From Coptis chinensis (lineage: Eukaryota; Streptophyta; Magnoliopsida; Ranunculales; Ranunculaceae): a DNA stretch of 64,000 bases. The notes beneath the pieces were generated by a model. That model was given only the letters and a program-made list of their open reading frames with translations. It ran no database searches and was not told the origin of the DNA. The position numbers and the translations under genes are program-made. Below are positions 11,173 through 21,545 of the stretch, one piece after another (within the stretch, counting starts at the first letter, position 1; each line of letters starts with the position of its first letter). The stretch is from NCBI GenBank assembly GCA_015680905.1, contig CM027379.1:97391001-97455000 (forward strand), given 5' to 3'.

Positions 11173-12070
11173 TCAAAGTCTGCTATATATGGTTTGGTCT
11201 TCTAAGAGCACAACATCTCGACTTCGGATTACCTTCTTGTTAATCGGATCATAGAGTTTGTAACCAAACTTTTCATCTCCATAACCCAGAAAAATGCACT
11301 GCTTGGCTTTGTCATCAAGCTTGGATCTCTCATCCTTCGGAATATGCACAAATGCCCTGCACCCAAATACCCTCAAGTATCCATAATCAACATCTCTGCC
11401 TGACCATACTCTCTCGGATAATCACTATTCGAGGAGGCTTTGCCGGGCGACAGGTTGATCACATGCACGTATGTACACATTGCTTCTACCCAAGAGCTTC
11501 TAGGTAGCTTAGAGTGAGATAGCATGCATCTCATCCCTCTACAATGGTACGGTTCATTCTCTCGCTATTCCATTCTGTTTGCGGTGTCTTGGGAACGGTC
11601 CGCTCATGACGAATCCCATGACTCGGCAATACTCTTCAAATGGCCCAATGTACTCACCCCCATTATCCGGCGAATACACTTCAACAACTTCCCGGTCTCT
11701 CTTTCCACCATTTGTGGAATTTCTCAAACACGCCAAGTACTTCATCCTTGGCCTTCGGACTATAGGCCCATATCTTTCTTGGACGATCATCAATGAATGT
11801 CAAGAAGTACGGCTCCCCGGTGGGACTTTACTCTCATAGGACCACATAAGTCGTATTGCACTAGTTCAAGGACTTTGTCCTTTCGTGGAGACGGAATCTT
11901 TGGAAAGACACCCGTGTTGCTTTCCTACCAAACAGTGAGTACATGTATTTAAATGTGTACCTTTAATGTCCGCACGGCCTTTTTGCTTAGCAAGAACTTC
12001 CATCCCTTTTATGCCCATGTGACCACGGTCCTTGTGCCGCCGGTTCGGATGAAACTTCTTCTTACGCGAT
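11173..12070 (-). pseudogene. Copia integrase region, fragmented
   Basis: In minus-strand order there is a gag-pre-integrase zinc region (about 12060-11880; RRHKDRGHMGIKGMEVLAKQ, then CTHCLVGKQ), an integrase core piece at 11554-11793 (SPDNGGEYIGPFEEYCR and QNGIARE, the expected acidic positions), and a post-core piece at 11173-11376 (MRVFGCRAFVHIPKDERSKL). The pieces lie in different frames. Confidence 0.8.
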
Positions 12071-12199
12071 TTGCTTACGCTTTACACAAACTAGCTTGTG
12101 TTTTGTAAAGAGAGCAGTTTTTCTTTCCTCCGGCCGCTACAATGGAACCTCGCTTTCGGTTTCCATACCCCGTTACCAAACGAGTTTACAAAGCCATCG

Positions 12200-12660
12200 T
12201 CATCTAATTTCCCGGCCGAAATTAGGCTTAACCGTATGTCGGGGGACATGTCTTACATCCTTGAGTGTCAAGGTGTAGCCGACATTGGTTTCTACATGAA
12301 CATCTCCAATGCCTATAATCTTCAAAGCGAGATCGTTACCCATCCTTACTTCACCATATTCACCATAGCGTTGTAGGTAGTGAAGAATCCCGGTGCGATT
12401 GTGACGTGATAGGATGCTCCCGTATCTATCACCCACTCAGTATCGACATGAGGTACTAAGACAAAGACACACCACAATCGACACAATTCCCACTAGGTCA
12501 TCGACTAGTGCGGTAGTATCTCTGCTGTGTTTCCATTCCTCGCACCATGTCTTCATGTACACGGTTATTCTTCTCATCCCTCTTTTGTTACGCGTGACTC
12601 ATATCCGAAGTGGCCTTTGGTGGCACAACAAGAACATTGCCCTCTCGCCTTAGGAGTTCT
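12200..12660 (-). pseudogene. Copia zinc knuckle and protease remnants
   Basis: At 12200-12436 the translation VRMGNDLALKIIGIGDVHVE and TLKDVRHVP is the second half of the copia protease; its catalytic Asp region is scrambled. At about 12595-12645 a gag knuckle reads CSCCATKGHFGYES, where the last Cys of the CX2CX4HX4C pattern is Ser. Both are out of frame with gag. Confidence 0.65.
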
Positions 12661-12692
12661 AGCTTCACCCCTAGATTTATACGCCATCACCT

Positions 12693-13343
12693 CTAGAGCG
12701 AGATGGTTTTCTGTTTTCGACCTCTCCCTCGTTTCTCTGTGAAAAGGATCTCTGAGTGAGAGGAGCTGCTTCTTGCACTCCTTCTAGTCTCCTCATTCAA
12801 CAAAGACGTGGTAGCCATCTCCATGCTAACAATTCCATCCTTGGCTGCTCCATGTAGAGAAACTGCTAATGTCTCCCAACTTTCGGGTAGAGAGCCTAAT
12901 AGAAACAAAGCCTCAACTTTGTCTCCCAAATTGATCTTCATCAAATGCATCTGATTGATGATATTCTGTACTTCATTAAGATGCTCAGACATTGAAGAAC
13001 CTTCTTGGTACTTCGTGTCTGCAAACTTCTTAACGACTAGCACTTTGTTTCCACCCGACTTCCTCTCATAAAGGTCTTCGAGTTTCTTCCACAGACTGAA
13101 GGTTGTAGTCTCTTGGGACACATGGTGAAAGAAACTGTCGTCAATCCACTGTCGAATGTATCCAATCGCTTTTCTGTCAAGCTTTTTCCACTCAGCCTCA
13201 TCAGTCTTTTTTGGTTTTACTCCCTCATTCTCAATGGGAAGTGCCAAGTCCTTGCAGTATATCAAGTCTTCCATCTTGGCTTTCCAGATGGTGTAGTTCT
13301 TCCTATTCAGACTCATCATGCGAGTGTTCACTGAATGGTCCAT
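12693..13343 (-). CDS. Copia gag, N-terminal and central part
   Basis: The frame encodes 216 residues from ATG at 13343, about 100 bases inside the primer-binding site. It has the plant copia gag signature: LNRKNYTIWKAKMEDLIYCK near the N-terminus, LWKKLEDLYERKS in the middle, MSEHLNEVQNIINQM and LLGSLPESWETL towards the end. It stops at 12693 before the zinc knuckle, which continues in another frame, so the product is C-terminally truncated. It would form the particle core if expressed. Confidence 0.8.
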   Translation of the reverse strand: MDHSVNTRMMSLNRKNYTIWKAKMEDLIYCKDLALPIENEGVKPKKTDEAEWKKLDRKAIGYIRQWIDDSFFHHVSQETTTFSLWKKLEDLYERKSGGNKVLVVKKFADTKYQEGSSMSEHLNEVQNIINQMHLMKINLGDKVEALFLLGSLPESWETLAVSLHGAAKDGIVSMEMATTSLLNEETRRSARSSSSHSEILFTEKRGRGRKQKTISL

Positions 13344-13439
13344 CTCTAAAAGTTATTTAACCCCAAATCTTCTCTCAGGAATTTCATCAAACACCTTTTG
13401 ACCAAGATTCGGATAACACCCTAGGCTATTCCAACCAAG

Positions 13440-13451
13440 GCTCTGATACCA
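13440..13451 (-). promoter_or_regulatory. Primer-binding site, initiator tRNA-Met type
   Basis: The minus strand reads TGGTATCAGAGC two bases after the 5' LTR end. This is the standard plant copia primer site and orients the element. Confidence 0.95.
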
Positions 13452-13453
13452 CT

Positions 13454-14231
13454 TGTTGGGGATTATATCAATACCAATCGATTCCCCCACTACACAGATA
13501 ACTTGTATTTGAACACAATTCAACTCCAGACAAAATCTAAATATCAACTACAGCTTATACTAACATGCCCAACTCGCTAAACAACTATCAACAACAAATA
13601 ATAATGCAAAGCAGTAAAGGCAAACCACAACACAAAGATTTACCGTGGTTCGCCAATGATGCCTACTTCCACAAGAGCCAGTTCTTTATAAAGTGGGAAG
13701 GAATATTACAATCTCTCCTTTCGGTCTCACCTTACTAGATCACTCTTTATCTCTTTCTGTGGTTGTATCTCTGTAAAGGTTATCTCTCAATCTTGATAGC
13801 TTTCAAGATTGGGTTTCTCTCTCTTTGTTTTAGTCTGGATTCCAATCCTTCTGACTTGGTTGGTTAGGTTTTCCAAAACCTTGATTTTTGGTTTTATATC
13901 CAAAAACCAAATTTTGATTCTTATCGTGAATAAGCCCACGAAATTAGACCTGGGCGCAGGTGCGCCCCATTTGAGCGGGTCGCGCCCAAACACTAGAGCC
14001 ATGAGCGCAGGTGCGCCTTATCTGAGCGCGGGTCGCGCCCAAACACTGGAGCCATGAGCGCAGGTGCGCCTCATCTGAGCGCGGGTCGCGCCCAAACACT
14101 GGACTGATTCAAATGCACGAGCGTAGGTGCGCCTACTCTGAGCGCAAGCGCGCTCTGACATATCCAACGCCGAATCAACTCCGTTTCTCTCCAGCTCTGT
14201 TTCTCTCCTCATGTGAGGGATAACACCAACA
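13454..14231 (-). repeat. 5' LTR of the copia element
   Basis: Its length is 778 bp and it matches 8456-9236 nearly throughout, including the GC-rich minisatellite. The main difference is a short block after the third minisatellite unit (about 14112-14155 against 9120-9165). Confidence 0.93.
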
Positions 14232-14459
14232 GTAGAGTTGTAGGCTTTGTACGTAGCTTCTTTTCTTTCTGTCCTTTTTCCTCTTTTTTTAGAGAAAGAA
14301 AAGAGAAAGTGTGTATGAGGATGGATTGCACGTTTTGGTAATCAGTCTCGGCTGGTTGTGCTCTAATATATAATGTCAATATATACTCTTTCTGTTTTGC
14401 ATTTATTTGGTGAATAATCTGAAATTTAGTAGCTAATACGATTGTATTTTGTACCTCAG

Positions 14460-14648
14460 GCAAACTCCACCGGTAGTATTCACGGAATCACTGATGATAC
14501 AACGTTTTGTAACAATCCTTGGGGTATAGACTTGATTATTACACTGACTTTGGCAGGGTTAGTCACTCTTGCATGTGTGTCCAGATGTGTGTGGAAAAAT
14601 TGTAGAACACGAAGAAATGATGCGCTGATGGTGAAGGGATTGAAATGG
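14460..14648 (+). CDS. Orphan exon with a transmembrane segment, gene not recognised
   Basis: A 189-base block is bounded by an acceptor (TTTTGTACCTCAG) and a strong donor (GTAAGTAAG) and is open throughout (63 codons). It encodes a polar part with TDDTTFCNNPWG, then a hydrophobic stretch (DLIITLTLAGLVTLACV) that could span a membrane, then a basic tail (CRTRRNDALMVKG). No matching neighbouring exons were found: the copia element lies upstream and retroelement debris downstream. It may be a leftover of a host gene disrupted by the insertions. Confidence 0.35.
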
Positions 14649-14899
14649 GTAAGTAAGCCTTAACTAATGAAATTAATTTTCTCTTTTGTAATGTGAAATT
14701 TGAAATGTAGTATGTACTGTGAAAGTGTGTATATACTTCAAATGGGAGCAGAGAAGATCATCTTGGCTAACCCTCTTCTTGTAGTGTGTATATACTTCTC
14801 ACATATACTTCTTAAATTCAAACTAGTTGTTAAACCTCAAATTCAGGAAACCTTGCCAGTAAATTTATTTTCACAACTATTACTTATTTGAGTTCTCTT

Positions 14900-15125
14900 C
14901 TGGTTTGGTTGTGAAGGATCGGTATGCAGGGAAGGTACTGGTGAAAGGCAGTAGACGTGCATGGTCTCTACTGCTTTAGACCGAGCGCAGTCATCGCTTA
15001 CTACCAGTACAAGTTCCCTGAAGGCTTCTAAGCTAAAGATCAATATATGGCACCTTAGGTTTGGTCATGCCTCACTAAAATTTGTCTAGTCTCTTAGTTG
15101 ATTGAGTTTGATTTCCTTAAATAAA
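14900..15125 (+). mobile_element. Left half of an older copia relic (gag-pre-integrase)
   Basis: The plus strand encodes SLKASKLKINIWHLRFGHAS just before the younger element. WHLRFGHAS is the classic copia gag-pre-integrase motif. The sequence resumes at 20770 after the inserted element; two stop codons lie in the joined stretch. Confidence 0.75.
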
Positions 15126-15641
15126 TGTTGTGTTTTTTGGATAAAACAAGAGGTGAACTTGGGCTTGGGCTTGGGCTCTCTTTGATCCCTTATCTTCTTT
15201 TTGGTAGACCATTTTTCTTAAACTGTTTTCGGATAAGTTTGGAAACAGAATTGGATATGGTTTGGGAAACAGATGTGATAGACTTGTAGAATCCAATTCT
15301 TATCGGGAAACCGGATCAGTACCCTATCCGGATCTACTGAGTGCTCCACATTTTCCTCTATAAATACTCCTAGAGCAGCAGCTAATAATGTGTGCAAAAA
15401 CTATTTTCTATACTAAGTTGAGGGCTTTCATAAGATCAGAATCGTGGTTCTTCTTTTCTTCTTTGGTTTATCTGCAGTAAACAAAGGAGAGTCTATCTGG
15501 CTGTTGTATCCTGGAGGTTGACGCGCTTTGTCTGCATAAAGAGGAACAGACGCGAAACAACCTTAAAGAAAGCGTTTGATCCGTGCCTCAGCCAGCCTTC
15601 TTATTCACAGTTTGTTCTTGTTGCAGCAATTGTTACCAACA
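15126..15641 (+). repeat. 5' LTR of the nested copia
   Basis: It is 516 bp, with TATA box TCTATAAATACTCC at 15357-15370. Confidence 0.92.
15357..15366 (+). promoter_or_regulatory. TATA box of the nested copia LTR
   Basis: TCTATAAATA lies in the middle of the LTR and is repeated in the 3' LTR near 20457. Confidence 0.6.
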
Positions 15642-17254
15642 ATTTTAAGGTTGTTTGACGATGAATACGAAGAAAGGTTAAGGTTTGTTTATCGGTTTTC
15701 GTTTATGGATTAAGCGATTAAAAGGTACGTTATTGCGTTATGATTACAGTATTATCTAGTATATTTTTGTCAAGATTGCTCTACTAACAGTTAGTATGTG
15801 GAGCCGAAGGTGACAACAAAAGTATATTGGTTTAATGCTAATCATTTTTTTTTTGAGTGGAAACAATAATCGCCTTGACTCTAGAATTAATACGTCTTGA
15901 TTCTTGGTTTAAAAGATTTTATTGTTGTTCACTATATGGGGTATAAAGTAGGCCACGGGCTAGAAAATTTGTGTTTGACAATTGATGAGTTATATTGGGT
16001 TATGCTCTCGGTTTTGATTAATTTAATTAAAAGATGAATTGTTTAAGTGAAAGAACGTAAAAGGTTTACATCTGCTTTGCTTGAATTGTTTATCATCTTT
16101 GTGAACCTGCTGGATGTAATTGGGCATGACTTTAACGCATGTGCAGTTCTTGCTTATGCCACTAAAAAGACTGAGAAAGGGAAACACGTTTAGGATGTGT
16201 TTTTGTTCATGAGATACTGACTGTACGTAAGACGTTATCTATTTAGAATCACATGCGCAAGACATGTTCTATTCTATTTTATTAATGGTATTGATTACCA
16301 TATATCGTGAAACTCACTTATTTGGTTTTGGTCCATGAACAATATCTGAGTTTGGAATTTGGAATTTGGAATTCGGAGATTGTCGAAAAAGAAGAAATAG
16401 TTCGAAATTCGGAATGGTGGGACAGTTCTGACGAAAACGGCAATAATTTTTTATTCGATGATCGGATTCACAATCCGCTTTTTGTGTTAGAAAGCTAACT
16501 CAGAGATGTTTCCAACAGTGTATGGCTTGAAGCCTAATTAGTCCAGAACTGATTCAGCTTTACAGTTCTTTATGGGCCAATTTCTCGTCGAATAGCAAAA
16601 CGTGAAAATCCGAATTTTCAATCGGGATAGGTATCGTATTCCTTACCAAATCTATGAAATTCTTTGTTTTATATTGTGAGATGGATTAAAACATAGAATT
16701 ACATGCTAGGGTTTTTAATTTAAGGAAATTTAAAACCTAAGTCTATATGTTCTGGTTTTTTATCTAGTAAATATGTTGTGGCACTGGGTGTTGGTTAACA
16801 TGCTTTGAAAGTTTTTTCATTGACTAGATATAACTGTTTGAGATTAATTTCTCTTTTGTATATATACGACCACTAAGGTTGGTGTCTTTGTTGGTAAGGG
16901 ATATGCATGTAAGGAGATATTGAAGTTTGTTGATCCCACATCTAGTAGTAATGGAGCTACCTACACTTCTTTTGATATAGAACCCCACACCTTAGATGAG
17001 GTCCAACTGAGGTTTGGGCCAAGTGATGGCTTAGGTTGGGGACAGTATCAGTCTTGGGTGAGACATCTATAAGGGTACTATGGATGGTCCCTAGACTTGG
17101 CCCTGATCATGCCTGACTGGTGAGACAAAGCCGATGGTTCGGTTAGACCAGTTTCGATCCAAGGTGGAGATTGTTAGGTGTATGGACCGAATTGGATGTT
17201 GTTGATCTTAATAATCTTTTACTTCTACTTACATGATTTCTTGTTCTGTTAATG
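15642..17254 (+). other. Leader and lost gag region of the nested copia
   Basis: No clear gag or protease motif is readable in about 1.6 kb. One short open frame (16307-16498) encodes an acidic peptide with VEKEEIVRNSEWWDSSDENG, which is not recognised. The rest is AT-rich and full of stops. Confidence 0.5.
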
Positions 17255-18230
17255 TTGGCATGGTAGATTATGTCATATTAATAGAAAATATGTTAAGAAC
17301 ATGAGCATACTTGGTTTAATTCCTAATTTGGATGGTGATGATTTTGCACGGTGGATCTTGCACTAAGGCCAAAATCACAAAGGAGCGTCACAAGTCAGTT
17401 GAAAGAAATACAAATCTGCTAGACTTGGTATACACTGATATTTGTGAGCTTGAAGGTGTTCTGACTAGAGGTGGTAAAAGATATTTTATTACGTTCATTG
17501 ATGGTTGCTCGAAATTTACATATGTTTAATTGCTGAAGATAAAAAGTAGTGTTTTTATGGTTAAAATCAGCATGATAGGAACATTAAAGTAATTCAAAGT
17601 GATTGAGGTACTGGATATGGTTATGCTGATTTTAATATTTTTCTTGCAATTATATGGTATTATTCATGAGATGACAGCTCCTTGTTCATATGGAATGAAT
17701 GGAGTAGATGAACGTAAGAACAAAACACTTAAAGGGATTAATTGTTGCTATGTTGCTTAGTTCTGGAGCACCCTCAAATTTTTGGAGGAAGCTGTTTTGA
17801 TTATTAGCTATATATGTGTTGGATAGAATTGCTAATTCTAATACAAAGATTACACTTTATGAGCTATTGAAGAACAGAAAGCCTAATTTGAGTTACTTCA
17901 GAATATGGGGATGTTTGGCTTTTGTAAGGAAGCATGATCCCAAGATCTCAAAGCTTAAGAGCAAAGCTTATGAGTGTGTCGTTTTAGGCAATGCTATGGA
18001 GAGCAATGCCTACGTTTTTCTAGATATGAAGAGTAATGTTTTTGTTGATCATCTTCTATTGAGTTTCTTGAAGATAGATTTCCATATTTATCTAGAAATA
18101 GTGGGGGTGCTAGTGAGGGTAGTATCCTCCAAGTCCCCTAATAATGATGTTTCTGACACTGACATATCTAGATTGCATGATAGGATCATGGACACAGAAG
18201 ATGAACCTAGAAGATATAAAAGAGCTTAAG
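17255..18230 (+). pseudogene. Integrase region of the nested copia
   Basis: WHGRLCHINRKYVKNM (gag-pre-integrase) at about 17260 is followed by ERNTNLLDLVYTDICELEGV and RYFITFIDGCSKFTYV at 17400-17529, carrying the first catalytic Asp. GIIHEMTAPCSYGMNGVDER near 17660-17710 is the region before the catalytic Glu. The C-terminal part reads FRIWGCLAFVRKHDPKISKL at 17900. Stops interrupt it several times. Confidence 0.82.
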
Positions 18231-18324
18231 GTCACTAAGGTTTTGGGACCCGACTTTGTCAATGTAATTTGGAAGGAGATCCCTCCTCCATTAAAGAAGC
18301 TCTCATATCTTTTGATTTCGAGTT

Positions 18325-19560
18325 TTGAAGAGAAGTCATTCGAGTGAGATTGATTCTCTCATGGAAAACAAAACTTGGAAACTTGTTGATTTGCCTATTG
18401 GTTGTAAAACTATAGGAATCAAATGGGTTTTAAGAAGGAAGTTTAAAACCGATGGTTCAGTGGATAATTTTAAAGCAAGACTTGTTAGCAAGGGCTTTAG
18501 ACAGAGAGAGAACTTGGTTTCTTTGACACATATTCACCTGTTACACGGGTAACATCCATTAGAGTATTACTTTCTGTTGCTGTTGTTCATAATCTTGTTA
18601 TTCATCAGATAGATGTTAAGACAGCCTTTCTAAACGGGGATTTAGAAGAGGAGATTTACATGGATCAGCCAACAGGTTATGTGAACCAGGTAATGGTAAA
18701 AAGGTATGCAGATTACTTAAGTCACTTTATGGGTTGAAACAGACACCTAAACAATGGCATGAGAAGTTTGATAACTTTATAATTACTAGTGGGTTCAAGA
18801 TAAATGAAAGTGACAAGTGCATTTATCATAAGTATTCTGATGGGATATATGTTATTATATGCTTATATGTTGATGATCTACTAATCTTTGGTTCCAATTT
18901 ACATGTTATAAAAGAAACCAAGAACCTGTTGTCTTCTAACTTTGATATGAAGGACTTAGGTGAGGCTGATGTAATGTTGGGAATCAAAATTACAAGATCG
19001 TCTGATGGCATATGGCTGGATCAGTCACACTACATTGAGAAAATGTTGAAGAAGTATAACTACTTTGATTGGCATGGATTGTGAGTACTCTCTTTTTAAT
19101 TCTCGTGTTAAATTATTTGCGAATAATGGTGAACCCGTGAATCGAAGGAATATGCAAGTATCATTGGTAGTTTGAGATATCTTTCTGATTGTTTAAGACC
19201 GACATTGCCTATGTAGTAGGTGTTATTTTTGCGGTGTATACTAGCAAGCAATAGATTCGAATTGGAACATCCTTTCGAAAACTCCGAGGTCACCTGTGGC
19301 TATGTGTTTAGCATTGGTGGAGGTGTTGTATCTTGGAAGTCCAAGAAATGCAGACCATGATAGCACGGTTTGCTATGGAGTATGAGATTATTGCTTTGGC
19401 TAGTAACAGTGAAGAAGCTAGTTGAGTACAAGGCCTTCTTACTCATATACTAGTCTAAGATAGACGGTATTAATTACAATGATACTTTGTTGATAGCATT
19501 ACAGCTATTCTTGGGAGAGTCCATATTATTTTGATTTTTGAGAGATCGAAGATAATCTTG
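18325..19560 (+). pseudogene. Reverse transcriptase and RNase H of the nested copia
   Basis: RT motifs are NKTWKLVDLPIGCKTIGIKW at 18370, NFKARLVSKGF at 18465, QIDVKTAFLNGDLEEEIYMD at 18610 in another frame, and CLYVDDLLIFGSN at 18860 with the intact YVDD box. GEADVMLGIKI and HYIEKMLKKYNY follow. RNase H at about 19310-19430 is recognisable only as MEYEIIALASNSEEAS. At least three frame changes occur. Confidence 0.82.
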
Positions 19561-20209
19561 CAAATTCACAAACCAAAGCTCGCGCCGAGATACAATGTGG
19601 ATCGCTTCTACTAGCATGGGACTGAAAGCCAATTGAAAGGTGAACATCTATGATGGTAACCCAACCTAGGGAATTTGGAGATCCCAAGAACTAGGTTCAA
19701 AGGGAAGAACAAGCCATAGAATGTTGGTTGTGAGACATACATTGTTACTTATCCGTCCCGTAGTTGGATAGTAAAATGTATGAAATCTCGCGGCGATAAA
19801 TAGAGGTTGAGGTTTTTCGGGAAAAACTCTTAATGAAGTTCTATGGTCCTTATGGGGGAGTGCATAGCTACTGAGGAGCACTCTTGATAGACTTCACCTA
19901 GTGAATATGAAAGTAGAGGCCGCTTTCTATGAGAAATGGTCGATTCTCTAGATCATTCACTTAATCCAGAGAGATACCTGGGGCCTTTAATGTGCATAAC
20001 ATGAAAGGAGAACATTTGGATATGTCAGGCGTGATTATAACTTATTGTATACTCAAGACCTAAGTTTAAGACTTAGTCACTTATGGTTCTTATACTTTGA
20101 GTAATTTTCACTCACGTAAAGGTTTAAGTCTTGGACACCTTTATCTATGCATAACATGTTGATCGATATTGATTGCCCTTAAGTATAATTTCTATTTTGT
20201 TTTTATCAA

Positions 20210-20226
20210 AAAAATAAGTGGGGGAT
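20210..20226 (+). promoter_or_regulatory. Polypurine tract of the nested copia
   Basis: AAAAAATAAGTGGGGGA lies directly before the 3' LTR. Confidence 0.75.
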
Positions 20227-20769
20227 TGTTGTGTTTTTGGATAAAACAAGAGGTGAACTTGGGCTTGGGCTTGGGCTCTCTTTGATCCCTTTTATCTTTT
20301 TTGGTAGACCATTTTTCTTAAACTGTTTTGGATAAGTTTGGAAACGTAATTGGATATGGTTTGGGAAACAGATGTGATAGACTTGTAGAATCCAATTCTT
20401 ATCGGGAAACTGGATCAGTACCCTATCCGGATCTACTGAGTGCTCCACATTTTCCTCTATAAATACTCCTAGAGCAGCAGCTAATAATGTGTGCAAAAAC
20501 TATTTTCTAATAATGTGTGCAAAAACTATTTTCTATACTAAGTTGAGGGCTTTCATAAGATCAGAATCGTGGTTCTTCTTTTCTTCTTTGGTTTATCTGC
20601 AGTAAACAAAGGAGAGTCTATCTGGCTGTTGTTGTATCCCCGGAGGTTGACGCTTTTGTGAGATAAAGAGGAAATGTGATTTAAACAACTTTAAAGAAAG
20701 CGTTTGATCCGTGCCTCAGCCAGCCTTCTTATTCACAGTTTGTTCTTGTTGCAGCAATTGTTACCAACA
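20227..20769 (+). repeat. 3' LTR of the nested copia
   Basis: It is 543 bp, longer than the 5' LTR mainly because a ~27-bp block around TAATGTGTGCAAAAACTATT (about 20480-20535) is tandemly duplicated here only. Confidence 0.92.
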
Positions 20770-21030
20770 ATAAATCATGTTGTCATTCACTCATTCAATA
20801 TATTCACATTGTTGTAATAAGCCATTTGATATAGTACATGTTGATCCTTGGGGACTCTCCCCTGTCACATCTGCTTCTGGATTTAAAGTCTATTGTTTTT
20901 CTTGTCAGACTTGTTACACATGGTTCTTTTCTCTGAAGAAAATATCAGACTTCTTTTCCACATTTATTTGTTTCCTTAAGTATGGTGAAGCTCAATTTGA
21001 TACAAAAGCTAAAAGGCCTTAACCTTCCAA
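20770..21030 (+). mobile_element. Right half of the older copia relic (integrase core)
   Basis: The frame reads FDIVHVDPWGLSPVTSASGF and FLKYGEAQFDTKAKRP, the first part of a copia integrase core with the catalytic Asp in HVDPWG. It continues the motif left at 14900-15125 and shows that the younger copia inserted into a copia pol sequence. It ends where subtilase-like sequence begins. Confidence 0.8.
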
Positions 21031-21109
21031 TGTGATGGTGGAGGATAATTCAGTACACTTGAGTTTTTGAATCGCTTGACGGCCTGAGGTAACTTTGTTC
21101 CTAGAACAA

Positions 21110-21545
21110 CTGTTTTATTTGGTTTAGGCGGGGAAGGAGGATATCACCTAAAGCGTACAAAGTTCGCTTGAAACAGATGATTGGAGTTGAATGCTTTGAC
21201 ACGGATACATGGCTACCATTGACTCTGTGATTCGTGATGGCTTTGATCTTTTGTCAGTGTCACTTGGTGGGGACGCTGAGAGTCTTATAGTTCGAGGGAC
21301 CTCAGCCTCTCTGGCTCAGTCACCGTTTCACATGCAGCCTACAATTATGCATCTCAATATAGCCACATCGGACAAGTTGTTGTAGGGACTGGCATACCTC
21401 TACCTAAATACCCTTCCGATTTCCTGCCACAGCATTGTAACATTTCCCCCAAATAAGACTTCCCCCAAATAAGACGCATCTCTGAGAAGCACAATACAAC
21501 CAAAGTTCGAGGGCGAATATTGTTTTTGCAAAACAGAGTTAGAAT
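21110..21545 (+). pseudogene. Degraded subtilase fragment
   Basis: Plus-strand translations in successive frames match plant subtilisin-like serine proteases: SPKAYKVRLKQMIGVECFDT, then ATIDSVIRDGFDLLSVSLGG (region after the catalytic Asp), and near 21490 HNTTKVRGRILF, like the start of the PA domain. Frameshifts and stops separate the pieces, and no signal peptide, His or Ser catalytic region was found. It directly abuts the older copia relic, so it may be host sequence that the copia entered or a captured piece. Confidence 0.55.

Larger units (their letters stand above)
8456..14231 (-). mobile_element. Ty1/copia LTR retrotransposon with TSD GTAGA
   Basis: Two direct repeats (8456-9236 and 13454-14231) both start TGTTGGGG and end CCAACA. 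They are flanked by GTAGA at 8451-8455 and 14232-14236, a perfect 5-bp TSD, so the element is complete at 5776 bp. On the minus strand the order is 5' LTR, primer-binding site, gag, protease, integrase, RT, RNase H, polypurine tract, 3' LTR: the copia order. Gag and RT resemble the Tork/Tnt1 type. Several frameshifts show it is inactive, though the LTRs remain very similar by eye. Confidence 0.95.
15126..20769 (+). mobile_element. Ty1/copia LTR retrotransposon nested in an older copia, TSD ATAAA
   Basis: Direct repeats 15126-15641 and 20227-20769 both begin TGTTGTGTTTT and end ACCAACA, and are flanked by ATAAA at 15121-15125 and 20770-20774. The element is 5644 bp. Integrase, RT and RNase H remnants on the plus strand sit in copia order. 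No TGGTATCAGAGC primer site follows the 5' LTR, so the primer tRNA is unclear. Many stops and frameshifts show it is inactive. Confidence 0.93.

Noticed and set aside
16307..16498. Acidic ORF considered as an organelle-derived insert
   Set aside because: The wording resembled plastid-type protein composition, but I could not match it to any plastid gene, and it lies inside the copia internal region.
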